Below are positions 1 to 12,811 of a stretch of 64,000 nucleotides of DNA, in pieces. The number at the start of each line of letters is the position of its first letter. Position 1 is the first letter of the stretch. The DNA is from Diphasiastrum complanatum (Eukaryota; Streptophyta; Lycopodiopsida; Lycopodiales; Lycopodiaceae). Position numbers and translations under genes: made by a program. The stretch spans positions 58,580,651 to 58,644,650 of the forward strand of contig CM055097.1 in assembly GCA_029204225.1 (NCBI GenBank), in the 5' to 3' direction. The notes below the pieces were generated by a model. It was not told where the DNA came from. It did no database searches and saw only the letters and a list, made by a program, of their open reading frames with translations.

Positions 1-56
1 ATTAACTAGGGTTTGCCTTGGGATCCGCAAACCCTCCAACAATACCCCCCACCAAA

Positions 57-1560
57 ACTGGTGGCGGTCCCATGACACATGCAATATGCAGTTATTGGGG
101 ACTTTTATTGGCTTCGCGTTGAATCTTGATTAAGTGGTACTGCACCTTTTCCATAAAGTCGAGGCGTGCAGTATTAAAATCCAAATTGTGTGGCAAAAAA
201 CAACGTGGGCTCCAGCAAACCACTTGGAGGTTGTCCATGATGTGAAGCGTGATTCCTAGGAGCCTCCCATCATTGCCGCACGAAAATATAAACGAGCAAC
301 CGACAGTTGATCTTTGATTTGCTCTGAGGCCATCGACTTATTTGGATCGAATGCCAGAGGAGGGAGACAATCGTCCCATCTGGTTGCCACTGACACCAAT
401 AGAGTTAGATCTTTAGCAAACATTGCCGATTGTCACACCGTTGGATCTGGGAGAGTGGACATATTCTCTCTGATAGGCTTGTAAAGCATGGTGAAAATCC
501 ACTGAGATTGTCCAGCTGTAGGGCTGATGGATGATTGGCCAATTGGGCGTATGGATGGTCATCTTGTCCATAGACAACCCCAAATCTTTTCATTTATTTC
601 TTCGCGACATTGGCACGTAATAGGGATCTACCCCCAATTGGCGGGCTGGTGACGAAACTCCTAATTGATTTCGGAGTTTTTTCAAAAAAAGTGATTCTCC
701 ATGTCGGCTGCTCCTCCCAATGCAGGTATTTTAAATCTTTGCCAGCCTCTATCTCAGAGGTCTTAAACTTCAGAACCCATCCACCACGCGAAGGACTGAT
801 GCGGATGTTGCTTTAAGAAGTCTGGATCTGGTCCTTGACGCTGATGGGCCCTTTCTCTAAATAGAGGTGTGTCCTTGATGAGGATGGACTTTCTTGTTAG
901 TGCCGCGTAAGATTGGCGGTTTTTCGGTTATATTGGAGCTCCCCCCTGGTCCTATGCTCGAATCTATCCCTATATCCATTGGTACAGCTTCTTGGCGAGA
1001 AGGAGCGAAGGAGAGAATTGCGGCCTTGACCGGTACGGGGATTTGTGGTCCGGCTTCCAAACACTTGAGCGGCTTGCTTTTTTTAAGGCGATGATGGTCT
1101 CCTTAGCTTTGCCAACTCGGTTGAAGCTACTCCTTTTGAACCTGTCAAAGCGGCCCTTGAAATCCCTGAAGGGCTACTTTGTATGTCTCCACTTTCTTGA
1201 ACAAATACGCAATATTCGTCGGTGTGACCGGAATGATCTGGTATTTGTGTTTGAAGATACGCATCACGTTCAAGGGTTGAGGTTTTTTTCTGATGTTTCT
1301 GAAAATCTATTGGAAATTAATCTTCGTTTCAAAACTAAAGGTTCTGTGAACAAAACCAAAGGTGTCTGCAACTCGACGAAGGTTTCCTAAAAGAGGGTAA
1401 AAAGTTCTAAGTTCTGATGACCTTTTTGTCTCTTTTGACCAAATCTGACAAATTTGACTGATTTTTGTTATTTTCTCTGATATCTCAGATCCAAATAAAG
1501 TCTTAAACTTGGTGATCTGAATAGCTTTCTCTATTTTACAATCGATTAGATTTTAAACAA
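57..1560. other. internal region without recognised coding domain
   Basis: About 1.5 kb between the putative polypurine tract and the 5' LTR. Short open stretches occur on both strands, including roughly 67 codons on the minus strand around 857-1060 and 132 codons on the plus strand at 992-1390, but none carries a motif I recognise. Decayed element interior is the simplest reading. Confidence 0.35.
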
Positions 1561-1599
1561 GCAAATCTACTCAAATCAAGCAAAATCAATCCCAAAACT

Positions 1600-2589
<990 letters not shown>

Positions 2590-2880
2590 ACTTTCCATAC
2601 AAGGTGGAGATGACCCCAAGCTCCTCTTCACCAAAGGCAAGAGAAAGTCCAAAGGCAAAAGATCAACATTCAAGAATGGCATCAACACAGCCTTGAGGAT
2701 CAAGAAGGACCCTCAAAGGCATCTCCATCAACCACCAAAGTCAAGAAAGACAAATCCAAGGTGAAGTACTACTATTTGTAGCAAGATAGGGCATTATGCC
2801 TCAGAATGCTTCAAGAGGAAGCAAGATAAAAGCCAAGCCAACATGAGCAAGAGGAGGAGGAGGAGAGTTCACATGATGAC
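2590..2880 (+). pseudogene. copia-type gag C-terminal relic with damaged zinc knuckle
   Basis: A lysine-rich frame runs to a TGA at about 2761. Past a one-base shift, the codons TGT AGC AAG ATA GGG CAT TAT GCC TCA GAA TGC encode CSKIGHYASEC, the second half of a CCHC knuckle; the first cysteine position now reads tyrosine. A basic run, KRKQDKSQ, follows. This matches the nucleocapsid end of a plant retrotransposon gag. It abuts the LTR edge at 2589, so the LTR element may have inserted into this older gag. Confidence 0.5.
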
Positions 2881-3152
2881 TCCCTCATGATGTATATAGT
2901 TTCTTCAACAAGCTTCAAAGGTAGTGAACTCGAGGGTGAAGGCCTGTCCTAAGTTCTTAAAGGCCAAAGATTTAATTGGCTTATCATTCACATAAAGCTA
3001 GTCTCGGACTCAACTTAATGAAAAATCAAATAAGATTTTTTTTAAATCAAAACTTGAAAAAACATTACATCACATAGATCATTCACACAATAGCGGAAGC
3101 ACTGAGGGGTCAAGATGGGGACAAGATTTGGATCTATAAACAAGCATGATCA

Positions 3153-3514
3153 AGAAACAAGCATGATCAAGGAGCTCAATGGATGCACCAAACTCATGAA
3201 GGCTCTTCTCATTTTAGCATGGAGTTGATACAATTCACAAAAAGCTCCTCTACTCAAAGAGGGAGTCTCTTAAATAAGCAAGAGAGCTCCTTAGGTGGCA
3301 TCCTAGTGGAATTTCCACATTTCACAAATTACAAGTGAAATAATGCTCTCCACTAGAGGTCACCATCAAAAAGTGGCTCACTCTACTTTCTTTAAGAGGG
3401 GTCTACTTGCATTTAATACATTTGCTTAGAAATACTAGTTCCTACATGGGTCATTCCATCTTCCAAAATTCACCATGAGGCTTACACAGTTCTTACTTGT
3501 CATTACTAACTAGA
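3153..3514 (-). repeat. left arm of a ~360-bp inverted repeat
   Basis: This segment reappears in reverse complement at 6073-6436 with only scattered differences, from AACAAGCATGATCAAGG to TGTCATTACTAACTAG. An 18-bp direct duplication of the motif AACAAGCATGATCAAG is present only in this arm. The arm ends about 60 bp before a tRNA-Asp-like primer-binding site, so it could be the 3' part of an LTR. Confidence 0.8.
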
Positions 3515-3574
3515 ATTAACTTGTCATTACTAACGGTACCGGGTTTTGGATCTGTAAACAAAATAGTAAATATT

Positions 3575-3593
3575 TGGCACCGTTGTCGGGGAT
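3575..3593 (+). promoter_or_regulatory. primer-binding site complementary to tRNA-Asp
   Basis: TGGCACCGTTGTCGGGGAT differs at two positions from TGGCGCCGTTGCCGGGGAT, which is complementary to the 3' end of plant tRNA-Asp and is used by several gypsy-type plant elements. It marks the 5' end of an internal domain and implies that an LTR ends just upstream. Confidence 0.6.
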
Positions 3594-4330
3594 ATCTTAC
3601 AACATGATTACCGTTGATATCTTACAACATTTGCTATCCATGATGGTAGATTTTAGTGTAACCAACCCCTGCCTTGTTTTGACAAGGGCATGTGAGAGTA
3701 AGTCTCCTTACTCTACAAAAAATGGAACATTGCAACTATCAAGGTGACTTATCAATGTTGATGAATGCAAGTTTTGTTTGACAAGTGCTTTGTGGTTCTC
3801 ACTCTCTATACAGTTTGTTTATTTCCTTGTTGCTCTTCATTCCTAGTGTGTGATTGATTTTTGCATGAGAAATACCTACTATACGAGAGTCTTCCGTAGA
3901 GCATCTCAAGAAACACATTTTCATTCATATACCCACCTTCAGATCACCTTGCACAGAGTTTACGATCTTTGAGCATACTGAAACTTTGAGAAATCTTTGT
4001 CACCTTAGAGTTGATTCCTGAATCTCATCGTCATATTCATTTTTGAGTCAACTACAGCAAGATCGAAACAAAGTTAGTTAAAATTTGTTCAATCTTTAGT
4101 CCAATCCCATGTTCAACGTGTCTCAACTACGTGTTCCACATGCTGATCCAATCTTGAGCATGAATAGTTACCAGCAACAACATCCAACCAACAAATTATT
4201 TTTTTTTGGGGGGGGAGAGAGTGGATTTGCTTGGATCCACTGGAGCAGTACGCTGCCAACAACAACATCAGCAAGATTGACAGCCAAGGTCACAAATCAA
4301 ATATGAAAAAGACAAGGCTAAAGAAGGCAG

Positions 4331-4826
4331 TTGGGTAATCCAAAGAGACTCAATCAGAAGAAGTACCCCAGTCACGACGAAGATCCTTTTAGAAAGGAAA
4401 ACACAAGCATTGGGAAATCAGTCTCCTTCAACCGACCTCTTGCCATACTTCTGCGCCCATTCTCATGCCTATCGTCCACATCATCTACCGATGTCACCAC
4501 CTCTGCCCTACCTTCCAACTGTTTGCTTATCATCATTTCACTACTTCTGAGAAATCCCCAGTTTGATAGTCTTACCGAAGCGGCTGAAAGATCATTGCAA
4601 ATGTCTTGCAGAGACCAATTGCCACCTACAATGGTTGATCAGCCAAACGAAGATCTAAGAGGCAGGCGAAGCAGCTAGAAAACATAAGAAATCAAGCAAA
4701 GAAGCTGAGGAGGAAAGGACAAAACTTAAGCAACAGTTGAGTGAGATCAATCTTGATCAAAAGAAACTCTCTGGAACAATGATAGTTGAATCCCCTCATA
4801 TGAAGTCCAAAGAGATCCAAAAGTAA
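4331..4826 (+). pseudogene. frameshifted gag-like relic, charged coiled-coil region
   Basis: One frame is open to 4678. The next frame, open from 4659 to 4826, continues with a strongly helical, Lys/Glu-rich stretch (EAARKHKKSSKEAEEERTKL and following). The overlap suggests one ancestral reading frame broken by a frameshift near 4665. It lies about 0.75 kb downstream of the tRNA-Asp-type primer site, where gag would be expected. No retrotransposon domain could be assigned with certainty, and a captured host fragment is possible. Confidence 0.3.
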
Positions 4827-6072
4827 TGGATCAAAAGAAAGAGCTGCAGAAAAAAAGAAAAAAAAAAAAGATGAAGACAACCGTGAACCTGCAAAATAAA
4901 GTGAGCTCCTCACCCAGCAAGTGGTGGTCAAAGCTCGACATTGCAAGGGTCCAAGGCTGCAACTGTAGGACTATCAGTTCCTTCACCCTACCACCAAGCC
5001 TTCATCATGTTTCCTTACCATACCAAACCGTCCACCCAAATCTATTCCTACCACCAATTTTTGATGAGTCCAGCCCCCTTGAGACTGATAATCAACATTA
5101 GAGGAAGTTTAAACACAAAAAGGGCCTTTTATCAAGATTCTTTTTTCATTTTCTTTTCACTTTTATTCACTTCTTTTGTACATGTGGTCCAATAGTTTCT
5201 TGACATAGTGGCTTTAACGTAACGTTATTTCTTTGAGTCACATTTTGAGTCTATACTAAAAATGGCATAAATTTTGATTGCCATATCAAAATGCAACAAA
5301 AATTAATGCTTGAAAAGCACTCATCAAGCGCTTTCCAATGATACATTATATGTCATAGTTCTGAGCTACTACTAAAAGTTATAGCGATTCAAAGATATTG
5401 GTTGAAAATAGTGACAAAATGCAAAAGAGATCTTGGCACGAATTCATATGCAGCCCTTTTTGAGCTCAAACTTCCTCTAATGAGTTGGTGTAACCTGCAG
5501 ATCAAGGTTTTCCTTGATACTGGAATTTCAACTGAGAGAATAACCATGGAAACACCCAGAAGCAAATGGAGGACACAGACCTCCCAGAAGATAGAATCTG
5601 CCAAGAAACCAAAGATGAAACCGTCAATGGCAGATACAAGTGACAAAACAAAGAGACACATGGAAAGCACTCAAGCATGCAAGTTGTGAAGCTGCTGAGA
5701 GCCCTCCAATTTTGAGAATGTCAACCACCTATAACAATAAGATATTCTGATCCAATCGCGACAATTTGTAAAAAACAATTTTTGTGTTACAGACCGGCGA
5801 CAATAAGCACTTGGTTTTATGTAAGCGAATGAAGATCTATGTTTTTCCAAGTACCATTCGAAGACGCCAATGCAAAAGCGGAGCGACATCATCCAATATG
5901 GGTTGCAATGGATCCTGCAACACATTAGGGGTGGGATGATGTTGGCTGATTCTGTCGAATCCCCAAGATACTCGGACAGAGCAACTCAAGAGCACCTCTC
6001 ACCTTAGATCGAGGAGGTCTCTGAGAAGACGAGACTAATGAAGACTGAGAGCTGAGTATGAGAGCCGAGGAT

Positions 6073-6436
6073 TACTAGTTAATAATGACAAGTAAGAACT
6101 GTGTAAGCCTCGTGGTGAATCCCAGAAGATGGAATGATCATGTAGGAACTAGTATTTCTAGGCAAATGTATTAAATGCAAGTAGACCCCTCTAGAAGAAA
6201 GTAGAGTGAGCCACCTTTTGATGGTGACCTCTAGTGGAGAGCATTATTCCACTTGTAATTTGTGAAATGTGGAAATTCCAATAGGATGCCACCTAAGGAG
6301 CTCTCTTGCTTATTTAAGAGACTCCCTCTTTGAGTAGAAGAGCTTTTTGTGAATTGTATCAACTCCATGCTGAAATGAGAAGAGCCTTCACGAGTTTGGT
6401 GCATCCATTGAGCTCCTTGATCATGCTTGTTTCTTG
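6073..6436 (+). repeat. right arm of a ~360-bp inverted repeat
   Basis: Reverse complement of 3153-3514. It runs from CTAGTTAATAATGACAAG to CCTTGATCATGCTTGTTTCTT. The two arms enclose about 2.5 kb containing the primer-binding site and gag-like relic. Sequence beyond both outer edges is unrelated. Confidence 0.8.
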
Positions 6437-8763
6437 AGTGATGCATTTGTGATCTTGCCCTTCCCTCCTTTTGTGTGTGGTTGTGGACTGTAGAGTGGAT
6501 TAGATTTGCTGCTTTTGTAGAGTGGATTGGTTTCTTTTCTTATTGTGGATTAATGTAGGAACCAGCATTCAGGTAAACTAAATAGGCTGGATCTGTGGTG
6601 TGAATCTTGCATATCTCTTTACAATCCAGTTCTTGATGTTCTTGGATGTCCAAGAATCAATAGACTGATTGGTTTCTTGATTCTTGGACTTCTAACATGC
6701 TATAGATTAGTTTCTTGTTTCTTGGTTTGTCAATTCATGCAAGTGTAGCTCAGTGATAGTATATTGTAGGCTCTGATTCAGTTCGTTTTTAAGAGTAGGT
6801 AGCTGTAAAATCCATTGAACGTTTCATTTCGGCTGCACTTTGATCTGTGAATGAGCGTTCTTGGCTTGCATTTCTATTAGACTGTAAGTGCGTTCAAGAG
6901 AGACGACCCTGAGTAGTCCTCTGACAGGCAGGACAAAAAAACTATACTACAATGAGAATCCATTCCCTTCTGCCTGGTTTGGCATTGTAAGAACAAGAAG
7001 ACATATAACGAATGCCAAAAACCCTGGCAACAGCCAGAAACAGTTCTGCAAAAGAAGCAAGTAAAAGAACCGTAGTAAACAGATACTCTGAACCCCATGA
7101 TTTGTAAACATGTCAGTAAACACAATCCATGCAAAAACCATTGGAAAAAGGCCTTTAGTGTTCACTCAATGCTTAGAGACAAGTGAGAGCTCATTTTCTG
7201 AAATTCCTAACCTAAACAATCTGAAGGACCACTCTTGGTGAGTCTCCCTTTGTTTTTGTAGTGTCAACATCTTTTTCTTGTTCTTCATTTAAAATTTCTT
7301 GAGTAATTGTTTATCGATAGATGACTCCTACAATAAAAGATGTTAAGATTGTAGTTCTTCTTTTTTATTGAATATTGGGACAATAGAGATAGAACATTGT
7401 TCTAAGATTCAAACAAAAATCTAATGTGAATTCACAAGAAGAGACACACTTTGTGACCGATTTCATCAAATCCATAGATCCTCGCAAAGCTAACAATTCT
7501 CGACGAGTTAGCATCTTGTTACTCCTTGTTAGTCAAAATCCAAAGAGCTACATTTGTGATGTCCCAAGGACTTTTGACAATGTTCACATTTGGAAATAAA
7601 TGATGATCAAGATGTGGGCACTGAAGTTGGGAGATATGAGGCTCCTCAATCTTCGCTTGTAGCATGTGGTTCTCAATCATTGCCAACCACCATAGGTGCC
7701 ACAAGGTCGATGTACAAGTTAGAGCCAAAATCTAAAGAGAAATAGAAGAGAGATTTTAATTCCAAGTCATTTTAAGCTAATCGTCAAAAGCAATTGCTTG
7801 TTAGACCTAAAATTCATAAGATGGAAAATATCATTTGTTGCTCATCCTCTTGCTTATAAAAAATGAGTTTCAAGGAAATTGAAGAACTAAGATTAATTTT
7901 TTTTTTATCTACAAAACAAGGATTAACAATTTTATTATTTATGTGCAACAATTAGGTCAGACAAGAATTGTTATTTTTATTTTCTAAATACAATAGAAGT
8001 TTGTTGCAAAGCTTACAAGATCATTGATGCAATTCGGAATTCTAGACTTCAAAGAATGCATGTAAGATTACAAAAATATCCGACATTACAAGCCCCTATA
8101 TAAGGATAAATTGTTTATGTAGATGCTTTGACTGTGACTGCTTGGTTAAAACATTTTCTGAATGTGCATGGAAAAAAATTTGCTTTGGCCCTGCCTCTTT
8201 AGTGCCTTGCACCTATTTGCTTCCTCTATTTGTGATATGTTAGTGCCCTTGTGAGTTGTGAAGTTTCCATTAGTGCTATGAAGGGGTTTTGCAACTTTGA
8301 CCCCATGTATCTCTCTTTTTTATGGCCAATGCATAAAGTAGGGAAGTACCTCTTTGGTTGATGTCGTTCTCTCTTGGCATGCATGTGCTTGTCTATTGTG
8401 TTCCTGCTAGTGCCTTTTTAACTCACCTTTTTTACCTTCTAAAGTTCCTAGTGTTTGCTTTTGCTTTAGTTCTTTGTTGTTCAATAGGTTGTCTATGTTT
8501 CTTGTGTTTTCTTAATTGGAAAACCTTTGTTTGGTGTTTGACTCTATTCGAGGCTATTGTACATTGCAATATGGTTTATGCATATGACATTATTGTTTTC
8601 TTAGTATTGTGTTTTTTTAGTTGAGGTTCCAATTTACCCAATTTTTGACATTATTATTTGTTCCTCTTTCAATTTTAAATGGTACTTTTGATAATTATAT
8701 AGAATGAACTACATTTTCAAGATTAGACACTTAAGCGCGAAGGCCATTATACATAATTATCAC
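6437..8763. other. no recognisable gene
   Basis: About 2.3 kb of AT-rich sequence with only short, motif-free reading frames on both strands. A plus-strand frame at 8358-8624 is hydrophobic and low in complexity. No LTR, primer site or conserved domain was recognised. Confidence 0.4.
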
Positions 8764-9505
8764 ACTTTATATAGATGATTTTCTACTTTTAAGAAATTCT
8801 AATTCTCTATTAGAGAAGACCAAGTCGAATCTTTCTAAAAAAATTGACATGACAAATCTAGGACTAGTTCACTATCTACTTGGTATTCATATCCTTCGAG
8901 ATCAAACCAAGAAGACATTCTTTCTAAGCCAACAGAGGTATTTGCACAACATTCTTGAGAAATTCGGAATGGTTGCATAAAAACCAATTGGTTCGCCAAT
9001 GGATCCAAGATTCAAGCCCAGTAAGGATATGTGTCCTTTGACACCTGCTGAGACTGCTGATGTGAAGAACTTTCCATACCATCCTTGATTGGTTCGTTAA
9101 TGTAGACTTGATCTGGCATATACTATTAGTACGCTATCTCAATTCATGTCTAATTTAGCATTCCAACATTGGAAAGCACTCAAAAGAGTGATGAAATACA
9201 CATTCAAGCGACAAAAAACCAAGTTCTTTGTTCTTATGGTAACTCTACTACAAAATTATGCTAATTCGGCTATTCTGATTTAGATTGGGGAGGAGATTTA
9301 GACATCGGGAAGTCTATTTCCGGATATTGTTTCTACCTATTGTCTACACCTATTTCTTGGAACAGTAGAAAACAGAAGTCAATCTCACTATGGTCGACTG
9401 AAGCCGACTATGTAGCAATGACACAAGCAACTAAAGAAGTTAGTTGGCTAAGGCTTCTTCTACAGGATCTGAACTTTGAAGAAACTAAGAGTTTCTATCT
9501 TTCAA
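8764..9505 (+). pseudogene. copia reverse transcriptase / RNase H relic, 5' half of a split element
   Basis: Translation gives the RT active-site strand LYIDDFLLL, then VHYLLGIHILRDQ, SQQRYLHNIL, a degenerate FPYHP region, YTISTLSQFMSN, the RNase H start (DLDWGGDLDIGKSISGYCF), SRKQKSISLWSTEADYVAMT and ATKEVSWLRLLLQDLNFEE. Several stops and shifts disrupt it. It breaks off exactly where the RNase H segment containing CDN should follow; that missing end is found at 15022. This is one plus-strand copia element interrupted by about 5.5 kb of insertion. Confidence 0.8.
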
Positions 9506-9559
9506 AGCCTTAGTATTTGTCTTTAGTTTCTTCCTTTGCTGTTTTTAGCTACTGTGCAT

Positions 9560-10030
9560 TTTGAGCTATGTTTCGCATAGTCTGCATTTTTGAACTGTTT
9601 CGTCGCATAGTTTGCATTTTTGATTCATGAGGAAAATTCATCCCTAGGTCTAAAACACTTAAAAAATAACTCTGGCAACTTTTCCCGACACTGTCGCATT
9701 TTTGCGAAAAAGGCGACACTGTCGCAAAATGACTTAGGAAAGTTTCTAGGCCTATTGTCGACTTTTTTGCCTTTCGAAAAAAAGTGACACTTGCCCTTAG
9801 AAAAGCGACACTCGCCCTTAGAAAAGCGCCACTAATCTTAAAACTGGTTTCTGCCCTAAAGTCGGCTTTTTCGCCCTTCAAAAAAAAGCGACACTGTCTC
9901 CAAATGCCTTAGAAAAGTTTTTTTAGCCAACTGTCACATTTTTTGTCTTTCGGGACCAAGCAACACCTACCCTTGAAAAAGCGACACTTGCCCTCAAAGT
10001 CGCGAAAGTGTCTTTTTAGCAAAATGCGAA
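9560..10030. repeat. degenerate GCGACACT / CCCTT-rich repeat region
   Basis: The motifs AAAAGCGACACT, TTGCCCTTAGAAAAG and CGACACTGTCGC recur many times over about 470 bp, often as short palindromes. Comparable wording (GTGCCTTAG, GGGCACTTTT, GTGTCCCCTTTTCGCC) occurs at 14380-14490 in the opposite flank, so this is probably LTR sequence of the minus-strand copia. Confidence 0.5.
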
Positions 10031-10356
10031 GGTCTACAGTGTGAAGGCAGGGTGTAACGGGCAGAAGACAACTAATGAACAGAGGACAACGACGAGAAAC
10101 TAGAATCAGTTTTGTTTTAAGGCTAATGCTTTTTCTTTTGATTAGATCTTTTAAACTTAATTAGTTCTTTGGATTGATCACATGAGAAGGAGATCACAGA
10201 TCCAAATATATACAGTCACGAATACAGTATAGACAGAACTGTAAGCAGGTTCTCCGCCAAATCCACAGAACTCCTCTGATATAGAGGCTGAACTATCAGG
10301 CACAAATCTGATAAGTGCTCTTCTTTCTCTCGTGGATCTTCTTGGAGTGTCTACAG

Positions 10357-11479
10357 TCAGATTGATGGCCTTGCCTTTGTCAAGTCTTTGCCTTTGTTGA
10401 CTGATGAACTGTGGTGAGTAGCAGGTGTCCTAGGTACAAGTGGCACGTCTTGCTGCTCATCGTCTGAACAATCTCTCTGTTCATCTGGAATTTCGGCATC
10501 TTCCTCCGGATGCTCAGGGTCCATTACCTCCATAGATGTTGGCAGGTCATAGTAGCCTCTGGTCAAGATTTCGTAGCCGACTGGATCTCCGTCAGCCATT
10601 GTCTTTGACTCATCAAATATGACGTCTCTGACAGTCTTGATATGTCTACTGTCAAGCATGTAGATCCTGTAGTATGATGAATGAACATCGTATCCTACGA
10701 GGAATCCCTGCTCCACCTTTTCGTCCAACTTCTTTCTTTTCTGATCTGGAATGTGGGGCATATGCGACGCATCCAAAAATGTGCACATGTGTTAGACTTG
10801 GTTTGTTGCCCCACCAAACCTCTGTGTGGCATGGTATGTGCAACGCTGGATCTACATGTCCTGTTCTACAGATAGTTGGTTGTAGCTACTGCTTCAGCTC
10901 ATAAAAAATTTGATGCCTTTGAATAGGCCATCATTGATCTCGTAGCTTCCATGAGAGTCCGATTTCTCCTCTCTACCACACCATTGTGTTGTGGTGTGTA
11001 GGCTGTAGTCTTCAAGTGAAGTATGCCTTTGCTGGTACAGTATTTTACAAAGCGTTTGGAGACATATTCTCCTCCTCTGTCCATCCTCAGCTGCTTCACC
11101 TTCTTGTCAGTCGATTTCTCAGCCCAATTCACAAACTATGTGAATTTGTCTAGGGTCTCTGCTTGTTGTGGATAAAGTACACAGCTGCAAACTTGCTGAA
11201 GTCGTCATCTAGGAAAGTGATGTAGTACTTTGAACCTCCCAGGGAGACCACATCAAATGGTCCACAGATGTCAGAGTGTACTAGCTCCAAGAGTTCTTTC
11301 GTTCCGAAAGAGTCCTTGGTGAATGATATACGTGACATCTTGCCTTTGTTATAGGCATCGCAGGACTTCAAGCATGTTGCATCCTTGATACTGACACCAA
11401 TGAATGCTCCGCTCCGGCTAGCGTTGTATAGAGCAACTATATTCATGTGATACAGTCTCCTGTGCCATAGAACATCCAT
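10357..11479 (-). pseudogene. copia GAG-pre-integrase and integrase, broken
   Basis: On the minus strand 11479-11150 encodes a GAG-pre-integrase motif (LWHRRLYHMNI) with its zinc-binding Cys pair partly lost, then the integrase core. The first Asp is in LELVHSDICGP, the second in LRMDRGGEYVSKRF (11132-10899) and the Glu in TPQHNGVVERRNRTLMEA, so the DDE triad is visible. A stop after KQRP and a further stop and frameshift near 10.85 kb separate the pieces. The last part (10788-10357) holds the post-core region with KKLDEKVEQGFLVGYD and an acidic linker. No reverse transcriptase follows. Confidence 0.8.
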
Positions 11480-11703
11480 CGATTTGTTGATTTGGTGAGC
11501 TTGCTCTGATGGTACTCAAATCCTGAGGTGATACAGGTTCCCCTTTCGCTTTCCTGTGGTGACAAGCTGAGTGGTTGCGGATTCAACCGCTTCGCAGGTA
11601 TCGCCTTCAAATGTGATGATTAGTCATGCATCTACCATCTTGGCAACAAATAGTAGGTCCTTCTGAAGAGTGGGCACGTTTAGAGTGTATAGTTCAGATT
11701 TCA

Positions 11704-12017
11704 GCATGAATGGAAGATCCAAATCTAACTCTAACATCCATTAACCCTAAACATTTACACTACATCCATTAACACTACAATCCACAACAAGATAGCTTAC
11801 TCTTTCTCTCTCTCCCTTTCTCTCTCATAAAAAGTATAACAACATGCAATCCCAATAACATTCAAATCCAACAATTAGCAAAATCCAAATATATCATGTG
11901 AGATGGAGGAAAAGTGATAGAGAGCAAGGACATTCAAATCCATTTCTGAAGAGAACCAATTTGCTTTATTGAAATGAGAAAATGAACATGTGCAGGAACT
12001 CGAGTTGGTCCCTTACA
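11704..12017 (-). repeat. LTR fragment related to 1848-2290
   Basis: Shared wording includes ATGAATG(G/A)AAGATCC, CCACAAC(A)AAGATAGCTTA, CAATCCC(C)AATAACATTC, TTTCTGAAGAG(G)AACCAAT, GCTTTATTGAAATGA and AACTCGAGTTGGTCCC. The CT tract is far shorter than in the 2-kb copy. Confidence 0.8.
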
Positions 12018-12811
12018 CGGCGAGTTGAATGAGGTCTATATGGACCAACCACCAGGATTCATCTACTCACGCTGTGCCAACTACGCTTGTCGAATGCAAA
12101 GAAGCATATACAGACTGACACACCCTCAGATCCTTAGGATTTCAACCATTGATGACCGACTACAATGTCTATACAAAGGTCACAGATGGAGAAATCATAA
12201 TCATTGTTGTCTACGTTGATGACACTTTGATTCTGTCCAGAAAAGACGACCTGATCGCTCAGGTAAGGCATGATATTTCACAATATTTTGAAATATCAAA
12301 CCTAGAGAAAGCAAGATGCTACCTAGGATTGCAGATTGACAGAGATCTTGACGAAGGGAAGCTGTATCTTCACCAGTCAAGATACATCTAGAAAATCATT
12401 GACGATTTTCAGATGACAGATTGCAAGGGAGCTAATACGCCCATGGTAGCTAGAACAATTCTATCAAAGCAAGACTGTCCGCAGAATGTAGAAGAGCAGG
12501 AAGCCATGCAGAATGTGCTTTACAGGAGGCTGATCAGTTCACTCATGTACTTGGCAGACAATACACGCCCTGACATTGCTTATGGATACTTGTATAAATT
12601 AAGTCATTGCTTTTCTGCCTCTAGTCAGGCTCACAGTACTTCAATTCATTCAAATAAAGGTTTACTTTGGCATTATAGACTTGGTCATTTAAATCATGCT
12701 ACTGTACAACGAATGTCTAGACAATCTATTGTTCTTGATCTCGACTATCCTCGCGAAAAAGTCAAGTTACTAGTTTGTCAAGACTGTCTAGTTGGGGTGT
12801 ACAAGGCGTGA
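12018..12811 (+). pseudogene. chimeric copia relic: reverse transcriptase joined to GAG-pre-integrase
   Basis: The sequence starts with RT (ELNEVYMDQPPGF), passes a frameshift, and shows the active site IVVYVDDTLILSR, CYLGLQIDRDL, a stop, MTDCKGANTPM, and LISSLMYLADNTRPDIAYG. Normal copia order would continue into RNase H. Instead the frame runs without a stop into YLYKLSHCFSASSQAHST and LLWHYRLGHLNHATVQRMSR, the GAG-pre-integrase region that normally lies upstream of integrase. The join is near 12577-12590. A similar GAG-pre-integrase sequence is present on the minus strand at 59389. Confidence 0.75.

Larger units (their letters stand above)
11704..12811 (+). mobile_element. 1.1-kb insert: LTR fragment plus rearranged copia coding sequence
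   Basis: This block interrupts the minus-strand copia between gag and GAG-pre-integrase. Its left part (11704-12017) is a diverged copy of the LTR seen at 1848-2290. Its right part (12018-12811) is plus-strand copia coding sequence. The orientation and family both differ from the surrounding element. Confidence 0.6.

Noticed and set aside
8358-8624. Hydrophobic 88-codon plus-strand frame as a membrane protein
   Set aside because: T-rich low-complexity DNA automatically gives Leu, Phe, Val and Cys codons; nothing supports a start or a promoter.
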